DNA of 64,000 nt from Deinococcus arcticus (GCF_003028415.1 NZ_PYSV01000014.1:55984-119983), one strand, 5' to 3'. Shown: positions 1 through 8,655, counted from the stretch's first letter. The notes: generated by a model from the letters alone, not told the origin. Program-made: numbers and translations.

Positions 1-2173
1 GGTGGTGCAGCTGGGCCCAGCCCCAGCCCTGCACCTCTTCGAGTGTGGTGCCGGTGTAGTCGTACCAGCGCTGGTTGAACCACCCGATGGCCCCTGAGGG
101 GTCGGCGGTCCAGGCGAACTGGCTGATATGGTCGGCCAGCTCACGAAAACGCTCCTCGCTCTCGCGCAGGGCAGCCAGCACGGCCCGGCGCTCCTGCACG
201 TCCAGCAGCACCCCGGGAAACGAGAGAGGCGTGCCGTCCCCGTCCAGGTCCACGCGGCCGTTGGCCTCGATCCAGTAATACTGGCCGTCGCGCCGCCGGA
301 CCCGGTATTCATGCGCGTATGGGCCGCCCCGCGCCACCGCCTCGTCAATGGCCGCCACCAGACCGGGGCGGTCGTCTGGGTGTACGGTGGCGATCACTTG
401 TTCCAGGCTCAGGCCCTCCTGCCCCAGCGCGGGGTCCAGTCCGAAACTGGTGGCAAACGCCTCGTCCACAGTAAAGCGGTCGTGGCGCAGGTCCCAGAAC
501 CATGTGCCCAGAATCGCGCCCGCTGCGAGCGCCAGCCCAATCCGCTCGACATGCTGCTGCAGCGCCTGTTCGGCCGCCATCCTCGCGGTGACGTCCTGCT
601 CGGCCACCACCGCCCCCAGCAACTGGCCCCCGGCGCCCAGGATGGGCGCGGCGTTGTTCAGGAAAAAGCGCCGCTCCGTGCCGCCAAACGGCTGGTATTC
701 CACCAGTTCGCCCCGAACGGTCTCACCCTGCAGCAGGGCGCGGGCCATGCCCCACTCGTGGGCCTGGATACGCTGGCCGGTGCCGGGCCACCAGCCGGCC
801 CACTCGCCGTACTCCTCCCAGCGGCTGGTTTCGGGGGCCATGCCCCACAGCTCACGGTGCGCGGCGTTGTCCCGGATCAGGTGACCGGCGGGATCGGCCA
901 GCAGCACGCCCACCGGCAGGGCGTCCAGCACCGCCGAGAGCTGCGCCTCGCTGCGCGCGAGGGCCAGTTGCACTTCGTGCTGCTGGTGGACATTGGTGGC
1001 GCTGCCCAGCCACTCGTGACCCTGCAGGGGCGTGAGCTGCACCTGATGCCACTCGTAGGCGCCGTCCCGGCGCCGCAGCCGCACCTCCTGCTGAAAGGGG
1101 GCCTGCGGCGCCGGCGTGGTGGCCGCCCGCACCAGGCCCAGGTCGTCCGGGTGAATCACCTCGCGCCAGACCTCGTGCCCAGCATGTTCGGGGCAGCCGG
1201 TGTAGCGGCGCCAGCTGGGATTGAACTGCGCCTCGCCGCTCTCGATGTTCACGGTCCACACCAGCTGCGGGGTGGTGTCCAGCACCCGCCGCGTGCGCCC
1301 GGCCTGCGCCCGTTCCGCCTGCCACGCGGCGCGGTCCAGCGCCTGCGCGAACAGCGCCGCACTGGCCTGCAGAACACCGCGCTCGTCGGTGCCCAGTGGA
1401 CGGGGACTGGGGAACCCCAGCCTCAGCAGGCCCACCGCGCGCCCGCCTGGACCAGTGTGCAGGGGGATGAGCGCCTGAACCGGGGTTGCTGTCCAGGCTT
1501 CTGTGCCCAGCGCCCATTCGGGAAAGCGCGCGGCCAGCGCCGGGGCGCTGAGCAGCACCGGCTCGCCCGCCGCCAGCAGCCCGGCCAGGGCGCTGCCGGG
1601 GGTCAGGGGCAAGGTCCGCTCCTGGGCCCCGTTCCCGTCCATCAAGAGGTGCAGGCTGTCGCCCCGGCACACGCTGAGGTGGGCCTGGGTTGCCCCCAGT
1701 ACGCCGGCCACCTGGGGCAGGGCGGCCTGCACCTCGGTCAGCGTTTGCGCCCTGGCCAGCGTTCCCGTCAGGGCCTGCAGGCCTCTGTAGTGCTCCTGGG
1801 CGTCGCGCTGGGGCTGCAGGTCGTGCAGCGTATTCAGCACATAGGCCAGGTCGGACCCGGCCCACACCGGGCGGCGGTGCAGGCGCTGCCAGCGGTAGCC
1901 CCCACTGGCCAGCCGCAGACGAACGTCGTGCACACTGGGCCCGGGGTCCAGGGCGGTGCGGGGCCACTGTGTCTGGAGTGTCTGGCGGTCCTCTGGATGC
2001 AGCAGCGCACCCAGGCCAGCAGCACACAGCGGGCCCGCCTCCAGGCCAGTCTGGGCCGCCAGCTCGGGATTGGCGTAGATCACGGCGCCGCCCGCATCCT
2101 GAATGCAGGTGGGCAGTGGAAGAACATCAAGCGGACTGAACGAAGAAGGCACCAGGGTCCGCTCTGACATCAC
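1..2173 (-). CDS. Multi-PAS/GAF sensor protein, probably a histidine kinase (cut by window edge)
   Basis: The frame is open from the start codon to the window edge, giving about 724 visible residues. Its N-terminus reads MSERTLVPSS. At least four PAS units are visible, with phrases such as NPSWRRYTGCPEHAG and WTADPSGAIGWFNQRWYDYT, plus a GAF-like stretch near residues 130-290. The protein is cytoplasmic with no membrane segment seen. The PAS chain resembles the sensory half of phytochrome-like histidine kinases, but the catalytic half lies outside the window, so kinase output is inferred. The GTG at 2173 is placed 6 bases after a TAAGAT hexamer (leaderless arrangement). The ATG at 2170 is the alternative start. 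The long open frames on the opposite strand here are shadows. Confidence 0.85.
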   Translation of the reverse strand, partial: MMSERTLVPSSFSPLDVLPLPTCIQDAGGAVIYANPELAAQTGLEAGPLCAAGLGALLHPEDRQTLQTQWPRTALDPGPSVHDVRLRLASGGYRWQRLHRRPVWAGSDLAYVLNTLHDLQPQRDAQEHYRGLQALTGTLARAQTLTEVQAALPQVAGVLGATQAHLSVCRGDSLHLLMDGNGAQERTLPLTPGSALAGLLAAGEPVLLSAPALAARFPEWALGTEAWTATPVQALIPLHTGPGGRAVGLLRLGFPSPRPLGTDERGVLQASAALFAQALDRAAWQAERAQAGRTRRVLDTTPQLVWTVNIESGEAQFNPSWRRYTGCPEHAGHEVWREVIHPDDLGLVRAATTPAPQAPFQQEVRLRRRDGAYEWHQVQLTPLQGHEWLGSATNVHQQHEVQLALARSEAQLSAVLDALPVGVLLADPAGHLIRDNAAHRELWGMAPETSRWEEYGEWAGWWPGTGQRIQAHEWGMARALLQGETVRGELVEYQPFGGTERRFFLNNAAPILGAGGQLLGAVVAEQDVTARMAAEQALQQHVERIGLALAAGAILGTWFWDLRHDRFTVDEAFATSFGLDPALGQEGLSLEQVIATVHPDDRPGLVAAIDEAVARGGPYAHEYRVRRRDGQYYWIEANGRVDLDGDGTPLSFPGVLLDVQERRAVLAALRESEERFRELADHISQFAWTADPSGAIGWFNQRWYDYTGTTLEEVQGWGWAQLHH

Positions 2174-2179
2174 CCACTC

Positions 2180-2185
2180 ATCTTA
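2180..2185 (-). promoter_or_regulatory. Candidate -10 (TAAGAT) for a leaderless start
   Basis: TAAGAT on the minus strand sits 6 bases before GTG 2173, matching the TANNNT spacing seen at other starts in the window. No separate ribosome binding site is seen. Confidence 0.45.
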
Positions 2186-2337
2186 AGCGCTGGCCGGAAA
2201 AGCAGGGCGCAGAGGGAAGACGTGTCGGGACTGCTGGGTTCCGCAGTGGGGGAGATGGCACCTTTTCCTGTCACTGCTCAGCGTTTGACTCCTCTTTCCT
2301 CGGCAGTGCAAGGCCGTGTTTTCGCTCCCCGGCTCGC

Positions 2338-2634
2338 TCACTTGCTCTCAGGACCAACAGCGAGCTCCCGAGGCTCTGGCTCTAAGCCCTGGCGCACCAT
2401 GCCCTGTGTGGCCAGATCGACCAGGAGGGTGTGAGCGTCCTGCTCAGCCTGTGCGGCAGGGACCTGGAAGGCGGCGCTCAGGGCGGCGCCCACCCCCTGG
2501 GTGGTGGCGGGCAGAGCCAGCCACGCGGCGCGGCCCGTGGCGTTCAGGCTGTACATCAGGCTCCGGCCCGCGTGCATCAGAATCAGTTCATCGCCCAGAT
2601 CGGTGACCAGCACTTCGGGGTCCGTTTCCCACAT
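2338..2634 (-). CDS. PqqD-family small protein
   Basis: This 98-residue protein has the PqqD-like pattern: an N-terminal DELILMHAGRSLMYSLNATGRAAW block followed by an acidic helical C-terminus. PqqD-family proteins bind precursor peptides (RiPP recognition) for radical-SAM or other modifying enzymes. No precursor peptide or modifying enzyme is seen nearby, so the partner is unknown and it may be a stand-alone paralogue. The ATG lies 6 bases after TATGCT, indicating leaderless transcription. The inverted repeat at 2688 lies about 54 bases upstream and could also be an operator for this gene. Confidence 0.7.
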   Translation of the reverse strand: MWETDPEVLVTDLGDELILMHAGRSLMYSLNATGRAAWLALPATTQGVGAALSAAFQVPAAQAEQDAHTLLVDLATQGMVRQGLEPEPRELAVGPESK

Positions 2635-2640
2635 GGCCGC

Positions 2641-2646
2641 AGCATA
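2641..2646 (-). promoter_or_regulatory. Candidate -10 (TATGCT) for the PqqD-like gene
   Basis: TATGCT followed by GCGGCC and then ATG on the minus strand fits the leaderless TANNNT arrangement recurring in this window. Confidence 0.5.
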
Positions 2647-2687
2647 GCGTCCGGGTGTGGACAGGGAACCATTGAGGAGTTGGCGTA

Positions 2688-2709
2688 AGATTCGGGAATC
2701 TTTTTTGAT
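2688..2709 (+). repeat. Left copy of a 22-bp perfect inverted repeat
   Basis: The 22 bases starting AGATTCGGGAATCT and running on through a T-run to GAT are the exact reverse complement of 4157-4178. The outer 14 bases are themselves palindromic (AGATTC-GG-GAATCT). The two copies bound a 1491-bp segment. No matching target-site duplication is seen outside them (TA before 2688, AT after 4178). Confidence 0.9.
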
Positions 2710-2928
2710 GCATCTTTCCTTCTTGCCGCTGGATGTAGTTAATAGTTGCGCGCAACGGGCCTATTTGCCTTCATAAACCAATCAGATCGCACCATCGGCT
2801 GATGACCCATCATGCTGCTACCTCTTCTTTGCTCTCCCTCGCCCAAGCACCCCCAGCCCAGGCTTGTGCCTTGGGCACAGCCACTGTACAGGCACAGTGC
2901 GCCAATACCCCCTTTTCGTCCCCTCTGC

Positions 2929-2934
2929 TACACT
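2929..2934 (+). promoter_or_regulatory. Candidate -10 (TACACT) for a leaderless start
   Basis: TACACT lies 7 bases before ATG 2942, which has no ribosome binding site. This supports 2942 as the start over upstream alternatives. Confidence 0.55.
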
Positions 2935-2941
2935 CCCGGTC

Positions 2942-3481
2942 ATGATCCGTGTCGCCTTGGCCCTCACCTGTCTGCTGTGCTCAAGCGTGGGCCTGACCGG
3001 CGGGGCTGAGCCGCCCCAGCCCCGTATGACGGTGTCTGCTCGTCCTCCAACGGCCCTCGCGGCGCAGTCGCCGGTGAAGCCCGGTCAGACCTGGATTCTG
3101 AGTGGGACTAGAGCCGATGGTCAGAAGGTCAGCCGGGCCATTGTGCTCACGATGCAGGCCCCCAGCTGGTCTGACAGCGAAGGCTGGTCCTTCGACTCAG
3201 AAATGGGGTTTTTCGATTATCACCCACAGACGGGCAAAGTCTTTGTGGGTGAAATGCTCTCAGCCTTCCTGACTGGGAACGACGTGCTGATGTGCTTCGG
3301 CTTCAGGACCCCTGCTGGCATCACGGGCGCCCTGATGAGTGGGAGTCTGGAGGAATTACAGGCCGAGTCGGACAAGGTTGATCCCACCGCGCCGGACCCC
3401 ACGACGACCGAGGAAGCGCTCCGCATCATGCGGGCCGCTGGCATGAAGGTCGGCACCTGCACACTGACCCTCAAGAAATAA
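2942..3481 (+). CDS. Secreted protein of unknown function
   Basis: This 179-residue protein starts MIRVALALTCLLCSSVGLTGG, a typical Sec signal peptide with cleavage likely around residues 20-22. The mature part contains a WILSGTRADGQKVSRAIVLTM strand-rich segment and an aromatic SEGWSFDSEMGFFDYHPQTGKVFVGEML segment, which suggests a small beta-rich exported domain. Two cysteines (in MCFGF and GTCTLTL) could form a disulfide after export. It is the only gene inside the segment bounded by the 22-bp inverted repeat. No family is recognised. Confidence 0.75.
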   Translation: MIRVALALTCLLCSSVGLTGGAEPPQPRMTVSARPPTALAAQSPVKPGQTWILSGTRADGQKVSRAIVLTMQAPSWSDSEGWSFDSEMGFFDYHPQTGKVFVGEMLSAFLTGNDVLMCFGFRTPAGITGALMSGSLEELQAESDKVDPTAPDPTTTEEALRIMRAAGMKVGTCTLTLKK

Positions 3482-4156
3482 GGCGTTCGGCCCCTCCAGA
3501 TTTATCGTCTGCAGCCGGCGGAAGGGGTGCTGGCTCAGGTTAAACCGCAGCCTCGCTCGCGCCGCGGCCATAAGTTGAGCAGGGGGACAAGCGTCGGTTT
3601 GCCTGCAGTGGCATCAGCGGACCTGTTGTTCTGAACCTAGCAGGGTTTTTGGACGTCGGCGTGTGAGGAGATGCTCGGGCGCCTGTGGCTACAACGACTG
3701 GGTGGCTTACCGCTGGAATGCGGCTCTTGCCTCCGCGGATGCTACCGGCCACGTGACTCACCGTACCGCAGGGCTCAAGACGGCCTGTTGCGCCTTGATA
3801 ATCTGACTCAATTGTGAGTACAGATTGGGGCGTTGCGCGCAATAATTGCGTTGGCAGCGGTTAAAACAAGCCACATCTCCCTGGCTTGGAGAAAATAAGA
3901 CTTTGGCATAGGCACCTGCCAAAGCACAGGGAGCAGGCCTGTCACTCCCTATTGAGAGGGCATTGCTGCCCTTGTGCCTCCTTTCAGCTCAACTCCTCTC
4001 AGGGTGGTTTGTCCTGCCCACGCCTGTGCCAGCGCTTGAGCGGTGTAGGAAAGACTGTTGAGTGAATATGTGAGGCTCTGTCAGGGGCTATAGCCTTGAT
4101 GTTTTTGGCTTTTGTGCAAAAGAGTTTTACGCTCTGTAACAGGGTATAAGAGAACT
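3482..4156. other. 675-bp noncoding, hairpin-rich interval
   Basis: No plausible protein is seen in either strand; the longest frame (minus, 3540-3842) has no protein-like pattern. Visible structure includes TTGCGCGCAACG in inverted orientation at 3831-3842 (matching 2746-2757), a stem-loop CTTTGGCA/TGCCAAAG at 3901-3924, and AGGGCA-TTGC-TGCCCT near 3956-3972. It could encode a structured RNA or be decayed mobile DNA. Confidence 0.5.
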
Positions 4157-4178
4157 ATCAAAAAAGATTCCCGAATCT
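4157..4178 (-). repeat. Right copy of the 22-bp perfect inverted repeat
   Basis: This is the exact reverse complement of 2688-2709. Its palindromic end AGATTCCCGAATCT (4165-4178) touches the ATG of the recombinase-like gene at 4179, a position where a bound protein or an inversion would directly affect that gene. Confidence 0.9.
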
Positions 4179-5075
4179 ATGTACACTGTGGCCATGGCCC
4201 CTGACATTGCCCGGCTGTCCCAGGCGCTGGCTGCTGCCGATCTGGACGAACTCTTTCCGCTGGTCAAGGACCACCTGCGGATTCGCACCGATCATCTGCT
4301 GCGCCTGCTTTCGCCCTTCTTCGCCCAGGCGCAGGCCACCGGGGTCAACCTGCAGCGCCCCTCTGCCGAACTCTCTGAACTGCTCAGCGGTGTGGCGGCC
4401 ACCAACCGCAACGGCACAGTAGCCCGGCCAAACACGGTGCGGGCCCGTCTGGGCGCCATGAGTGCGCTGTACACCTACGCTGTGGCGGTGGGAGCCGTCA
4501 CGGAACACCCCATGCAGGGCCTGCAGCGGCCACCCAAGGAATTTGCCGATCTGCCCGGCACGCCGCGCGAACAGGTGCAGCGCCTCCATGGGCACACACG
4601 ACGCCACGCCGATCTGGCCGCGCTGCACGCCGCTCTGGTGCTCATCGACGAACACGCCCTGAAGGTCAGCGAACTGCTGAGCCTCACCTGGGACCACCTC
4701 AACCTCACCGGCTACGAACTGGCCCGGAGCGCGGGCCGCACGCCACTGTCGCAGCGGGCCAAAGATGCCCTGATGCCACTGGTCATTCAGGCGGGCGGCC
4801 TGCTGGGTGACGAGAGCCTGCCCGCGCGCCTGGATACCCGCCGGCGCCTGTTTCCCTGGCCCAATGAAGCGACCTTCCGCGCAGAGCTGATGCGCGCCTG
4901 CCGGGCCACACCCATTCCCTACGCCAGTCCGGGCGATCTGCGCCGCGCCAGCTTGCGCGACCACCCACACACGCCTCGCAGCGCGGGCTACGCCCCGGAA
5001 GACGGTGAGCGGCAGCTGGCGCGCGCCACCAACCTGGCCAGAACCGTGGCCCAGGCCCTGCACCCGGAGGAGTGA
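4179..5075 (+). CDS. Tyrosine recombinase-like protein with a degenerate catalytic domain
   Basis: This 298-residue protein has a SAM-like core-binding N-terminal domain (about residues 10-125, with RPNTVRARLGAMSALYTYAV) and a XerC/D-like catalytic fold (about 135-290). The catalytic set is damaged. The first arginine (GLRVSE in the family) is Lys162 in ALKVSELLSL, the HxxR box reads G252-D-L-R255, and the GH and nucleophile-Tyr motifs are not found. It is therefore probably a DNA-binding but cleavage-inactive relative, or a decaying gene. The start directly follows the right 22-bp repeat. A family A repeat begins in its stop codon. The recombinase at 7645 has all the residues. Confidence 0.75.
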   Translation: MYTVAMAPDIARLSQALAAADLDELFPLVKDHLRIRTDHLLRLLSPFFAQAQATGVNLQRPSAELSELLSGVAATNRNGTVARPNTVRARLGAMSALYTYAVAVGAVTEHPMQGLQRPPKEFADLPGTPREQVQRLHGHTRRHADLAALHAALVLIDEHALKVSELLSLTWDHLNLTGYELARSAGRTPLSQRAKDALMPLVIQAGGLLGDESLPARLDTRRRLFPWPNEATFRAELMRACRATPIPYASPGDLRRASLRDHPHTPRSAGYAPEDGERQLARATNLARTVAQALHPEE

Positions 5076-5252
5076 TACGGCTTCCGAAAAATTCCGGAAC
5101 ACCTTACGGAATTTTTTCGACCGGAGGGACTCGAAGAGCTGCGCAGCAGAGAAGGAACAAATGCGGATTTCCGGGAATTGGGCTGGAACAGCGCCGAAGG
5201 CGGGGAACATCCCCCTTCTTCCCGGATGTTACGGAAATGGACGGCCATCCGT
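5075..5252 (+). repeat. Family A mosaic repeat, long form (copy A1)
   Basis: The element starts ATACGGCTTCCG inside the TGA stop of the preceding gene and ends near GGCCATCCGT. It contains the conserved blocks GACCGGAGGGACTCGAAG and GGGAATTGGGCTGGAACAGC and the 3' stem AACATCC...GGATGTT. Related copies lie at 10585, 15646, 15783, 45192, 51067 and (half) 27862. Confidence 0.85.
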
Positions 5253-5412
5253 CTGAAGGAGCGTTGGCGAGGCCAGACCTCCGGACACCACCCAACATCA
5301 GCGATCCTGTGCCCTCGCTGCCTTTCTGACTTGATGAGTGCCAGATGGAGGCCAGGGCCCGTCGACCCACTGTCAGAGCGGCGTGAGAGTGGCGGTATTA
5401 GCGTGCACAGAT
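5253..5412. other. Spacer upstream of the HD-GYP gene
   Basis: This stretch has no coding support. TAGCGT near 5399, 8 bases before ATG 5413, could be the -10 of a leaderless transcript. Confidence 0.4.
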
Positions 5413-7347
5413 ATGTCCGCGCTGGACGCCGGCCCCGGCTCTGACCTCCACCCGCTCCGCCCCTTGCCCGCGCCCGAGCCGGCCTTTGACCGGCTGGCGG
5501 CGCTGGCCGGACGGGTGCTGGGCAGCCCCATTGTGCTGATCGCGTTGATGGACGACGGACTGTTCTGGTTCAGGAGCGCCCTGGGCCTGGACCTCACGGG
5601 GCTGGACCCCGTGCGGCTGTTCTGTGAGCAGGTTCTGGGGGCCAGCGAGCCGCTGGTGGTCACCGACCCCCACGCGCACCCGAGCCTGCGCCACAGTCCC
5701 CTGGTCACCGGGACGCCGTTTATCCACTTTTATGCAGGTGCGCCGCTGCGCCTGCCGGGGGGCCCGGTGGTGGGCACCCTGAGCGTCCTGGACCACCAGC
5801 CGCGCGCCGACTTTGGTGAAGACGACCGCCGGGCCCTGCAGGACCTGGCCGACACGGTGGTGCGGGAACTGGAACTGGGCCGCGCCCTGCAGGCGACCCA
5901 GCAGGCCCTGCACCAGCAGCGGCGCAGCGAGGCCCTGAAAGACGCCATGCTGAACGCCGCGCTGGACTGCGTGGTGACCATGGACAGCCGGGGGCGTGTG
6001 CTGGAGTGGAATGCAGCGGCTGAGCAAACCTTCGGCTACACCCGGCAGGAAGCCGCTGGGCGGGAACTGGCCGAGCTGATTGTGCCCCCAGACGCCCGCG
6101 AGGCCCACCGGCGCGGGCTGGCCCACTATCTGCGCACCGGACAGGGGCCGGTGCTGGGCCGCCGCATTGAAGTGCCGGCGCTGCGGCGCAGCGGCGAGAG
6201 CTTTCCCTGCGAGCTGGCCATCTCGGCGGTGGATAGCGGTGAGGAGGTGCTGTTTACCGCCCACCTGCGTGACCTGACCGAGCGCCGCGCCGCCGAGGAG
6301 GCCCGGCGCGACAGCCACGCCCTGCTGCGCGCGGTGGTGGACACGGTGCCGGAAGCCATCTTTGTGAAAGACCGGCAGGAGCGCTACGTGATGATCAACG
6401 CGGCGGGCGCCGGGCTGATTGGGCGCCCGGCCGACGAGATTCTGGGCCGCAGCGACCACGAGCTGTTTCCCGAGGCCACCGCCCTGCACTCGGGCCGCCA
6501 GGACCGGCTGGTGCTGGACACCGGTCAGACCGCGCAGTACGAGGTCACCGACCAGCTGCCCGACGGCCGGGTGCGCAGTTTCCTGTCGACCAAAAGCGCC
6601 TACCACGGCGCCCAGGGCGAGGTGCTGGGCCTGATCGGCTCGGCCATTGACCTGACGGACCGCAAGGCGCTGGCCGAGCAACTGGAACGGCAAAACGCCC
6701 AGCTGGCCGCACATGTGCAGACCCGCACCCAGGAACTGGAAGCGGCGCAGCTTGAAACCCTGGAGCGGCTGGCCCGCGCTGCCGAACACCGCGACGAGGA
6801 CACCGGCGAACACGTCCACCGCGTGGCGCAGGCCGCCGCCGGCATCGCCGCGCAGCTGGGCCTGCCCGGCGAGCAGGTGAAGCTGATCGCCCGCGCCGCG
6901 CCCCTGCACGACGTGGGCAAGATCGGGGTGCCCGACGCCATCCTGCTCAAGCCCGGCCGCCTGACGTCCGAGGAATTCGAGATGGTCAAGACGCACACGA
7001 CCATCGGCGCCAGCCTGCTGAACGACAGCCACTCGGCGCTGATGCAGGCGGCGCAGACGATTGCCCTGACCCACCACGAGCGCTGGGACGGCGCCGGCTA
7101 CCCGCAGGGGCTGATGGGCGAAGCCATTCCGCTGCTGGGCCGCATCGTGGCGGTGGCCGACGTCTTCGACGCGTTGACCAGCGAGCGGCCCTACAAGCGC
7201 GCCTGGACAGTGGAAGCGGCGGTGGCCGAAATCCGTGCCCAGGCAGGGCGCCAGTTTGACCCCGCGGTGGTGGCCGCGTTCGAGGCGTGGCTGGGCGCCG
7301 GGCGCCGGGCGCTACAGGCCGAGAACAGCGCGAAAGTGGCGGAGTGA
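5413..7347 (+). CDS. GAF-PAS-PAS-HD-GYP protein, probable cyclic-di-GMP phosphodiesterase
   Basis: This 644-residue cytoplasmic protein has a GAF domain (about 20-180; [16 protein letters not shown]), a PAS domain (about 190-310; [29 protein letters not shown]), a second PAS domain (about 320-440; [17 protein letters not shown]), a coiled linker, and a C-terminal HD-GYP domain. H499-D500 (LHDVGKIG) and G562-Y563-P564 (DGAGYPQG) are intact, as is the HxxR-type ITERHDEDTGEH-like metal-site region. HD-GYP enzymes hydrolyse c-di-GMP. Here activity is presumably gated by small-molecule or redox ligands of the GAF/PAS domains. Together with two intact GGDEF proteins in the window this makes a c-di-GMP set. 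The start is chosen at ATG 5413; an in-frame extension to 5338 lacks domain support. Confidence 0.9.
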   Translation: MSALDAGPGSDLHPLRPLPAPEPAFDRLAALAGRVLGSPIVLIALMDDGLFWFRSALGLDLTGLDPVRLFCEQVLGASEPLVVTDPHAHPSLRHSPLVTGTPFIHFYAGAPLRLPGGPVVGTLSVLDHQPRADFGEDDRRALQDLADTVVRELELGRALQATQQALHQQRRSEALKDAMLNAALDCVVTMDSRGRVLEWNAAAEQTFGYTRQEAAGRELAELIVPPDAREAHRRGLAHYLRTGQGPVLGRRIEVPALRRSGESFPCELAISAVDSGEEVLFTAHLRDLTERRAAEEARRDSHALLRAVVDTVPEAIFVKDRQERYVMINAAGAGLIGRPADEILGRSDHELFPEATALHSGRQDRLVLDTGQTAQYEVTDQLPDGRVRSFLSTKSAYHGAQGEVLGLIGSAIDLTDRKALAEQLERQNAQLAAHVQTRTQELEAAQLETLERLARAAEHRDEDTGEHVHRVAQAAAGIAAQLGLPGEQVKLIARAAPLHDVGKIGVPDAILLKPGRLTSEEFEMVKTHTTIGASLLNDSHSALMQAAQTIALTHHERWDGAGYPQGLMGEAIPLLGRIVAVADVFDALTSERPYKRAWTVEAAVAEIRAQAGRQFDPAVVAAFEAWLGAGRRALQAENSAKVAE

Positions 7348-7387
7348 TTTTTCGCGTCTCAGACGCCATGGTGAATTCGGATTCATC

Positions 7388-7472
7388 CAGAATCGTCAGG
7401 AAGGCCCCAGGAAGACGGGGGCTGGACTCCAGGGGCCGACACCTCATTCCTAACGCCTTCCTGACGATTCTG
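7388..7472. repeat. Intergenic inverted repeat, 18-bp arms
   Basis: CAGAATCGTCAGGAAGGC (7388-7405) and its exact reverse complement (7455-7472) enclose about 49 bases. It resembles a terminal-inverted-repeat miniature element or a bidirectional hairpin. It is the only copy seen in the window and has no coding content. Confidence 0.75.
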
Positions 7473-7631
7473 TGAGCAGAAGATTTTTCCCCGTTCTGGC
7501 GCGGGTTGCTCATGGCACGGGGGCCAGCTAAGCCCTGGTGGGCCCCCACAGGACTCTGGGCGTGGCGTTCTACGGTCGTCAGACGAGGCGGGGCCAGCAA
7601 GTTTCACTTCTCTGACCTAAGCAGCATTAGG

Positions 7632-7637
7632 TAAGAT
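7632..7637 (+). promoter_or_regulatory. Candidate -10 (TAAGAT) for the recombinase gene
   Basis: TAAGAT lies 7 bases before ATG 7645 with no ribosome binding site, matching leaderless transcription. Confidence 0.5.
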
Positions 7638-7644
7638 AAAGCGA

Positions 7645-8655
7645 ATGGACGCCCCTACCTCGCTTCCCCTGGCCCTGGCCCGCCACACTCTGCTGGCGCG
7701 GACCCGCGAATGGACCAACCTGCCAGACGACGAGCTGCGCCGCCGGGCGGTGAGGGCCGCCGGCGACCGCGACACCCTGGCGCTGGTGTCGCTGACCACC
7801 GCGCACCTCGCCCATCAGGGTGGCAGCGGGGTGCTGACCAGCCGCCGCACCATTGAGGCGTACGAACTGGGAGCGCGGCAGTTTCTGGACTACGCGGCGG
7901 GTCAGGCCCTCAACCTGCTGCGGCCAGGCCGGCACGACGCTCAGAGCTACGTGAACCACATGCTGGCAGCGGGGCGCAAACCCGCCGGGGTGCAGCTCAA
8001 GGTGGCGGCGGCCGGCGCCCTGTACCGCGCGCTGCGCTGGGCCGGGGCCACCGACGCCGATCCTTTCCGGGACGTGCGGGTGCCCCGGGACCGCACGCCC
8101 GGTATCGTGAAGCGCCCGCCCTACAGCGAGGATGAGCTGGCCGACGTGCTGGAAAGCGCCGACGTGCAGGTGAAATTCCTGCTGTTTCTCACGGCCCACG
8201 CGGGGCTGCGCATCAGCGAGGCGCTGGCGCTGCACTGGGACGATCTGGATGAAGCGGCCCGGCGGGTGCAGGTGCGCAGCGGCAAGGGGCGCAAGGCGCG
8301 GGTGGTGGCGCTGAGCACCAGTCTGGCGCGGGCGGCGCGGCATTACCGCCGCCTGTACGGACCGGGGGGCCCCGAGCACACCGACGGCAGGCGCACCACG
8401 CCGCAGGACCACGTGTTTCGCTACCACCATCCCATGACCGCCCGCTACCACGCCGAAAAGGCATTTCAGGCTGCCGGGGTGCCCTTCCGGGGCTTTCATG
8501 CCGGGCGAAAATACGCCGGCACTCGATTGCTCCGCCAGATCCGGGACTTTGGGCGGGTGGCGGCGCACCTGGGCCACGAGAGCGTGGACACCACCCGCCG
8601 GGGCTACGCACAGCTGGCCGCCGACGACCTGAAAGACGATCTCAGCAGCTGGTAG
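7645..8655 (+). CDS. Tyrosine recombinase (XerC/XerD-like), catalytically intact
   Basis: This 336-residue site-specific recombinase has an N-terminal core-binding domain (about residues 60-140; SRRTIEAYELGARQFLDYAAG) and a C-terminal catalytic domain (about 155-330). The full active-site set is visible: R189 (AGLRISEAL), K214 (GKGRKAR), H285 and R288 (FHAGRKYAG), H311 (LGHES) and nucleophile Y321 (RRGYAQL). It may serve chromosome dimer resolution or act on local inverted sites. No phage or conjugation genes are adjacent. It is the nearest active candidate to act on the inverted repeat at 2688/4157. Confidence 0.9.
   Translation: MDAPTSLPLALARHTLLARTREWTNLPDDELRRRAVRAAGDRDTLALVSLTTAHLAHQGGSGVLTSRRTIEAYELGARQFLDYAAGQALNLLRPGRHDAQSYVNHMLAAGRKPAGVQLKVAAAGALYRALRWAGATDADPFRDVRVPRDRTPGIVKRPPYSEDELADVLESADVQVKFLLFLTAHAGLRISEALALHWDDLDEAARRVQVRSGKGRKARVVALSTSLARAARHYRRLYGPGGPEHTDGRRTTPQDHVFRYHHPMTARYHAEKAFQAAGVPFRGFHAGRKYAGTRLLRQIRDFGRVAAHLGHESVDTTRRGYAQLAADDLKDDLSSW

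Larger units (their letters stand above)
2635..2941. other. Noncoding interval between the PqqD-like and secreted-protein genes
   Basis: This roughly 300-bp stretch is less GC-rich than its surroundings. It holds the left 22-bp repeat, a 12-bp perfect palindrome GTTGCGCGCAAC (2745-2756) and the start signal of the downstream gene. No coding frame is convincing. Confidence 0.6.

Noticed and set aside
128..2167. 679-codon plus-strand frame
   Set aside because: Antisense to the PAS/GAF sensor, whose minus-strand reading shows genuine PAS motifs and is open to the window edge.
3540..3842. 100-codon minus-strand frame inside the inverted-repeat segment
   Set aside because: Considered as a transposase remnant, but it has no DDE, Ser or HUH motif and no family resemblance.
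5005..5444. Small frames on both strands within repeat A1
   Set aside because: The same peptides recur in every family A copy because the DNA repeats; there is no independent coding evidence.
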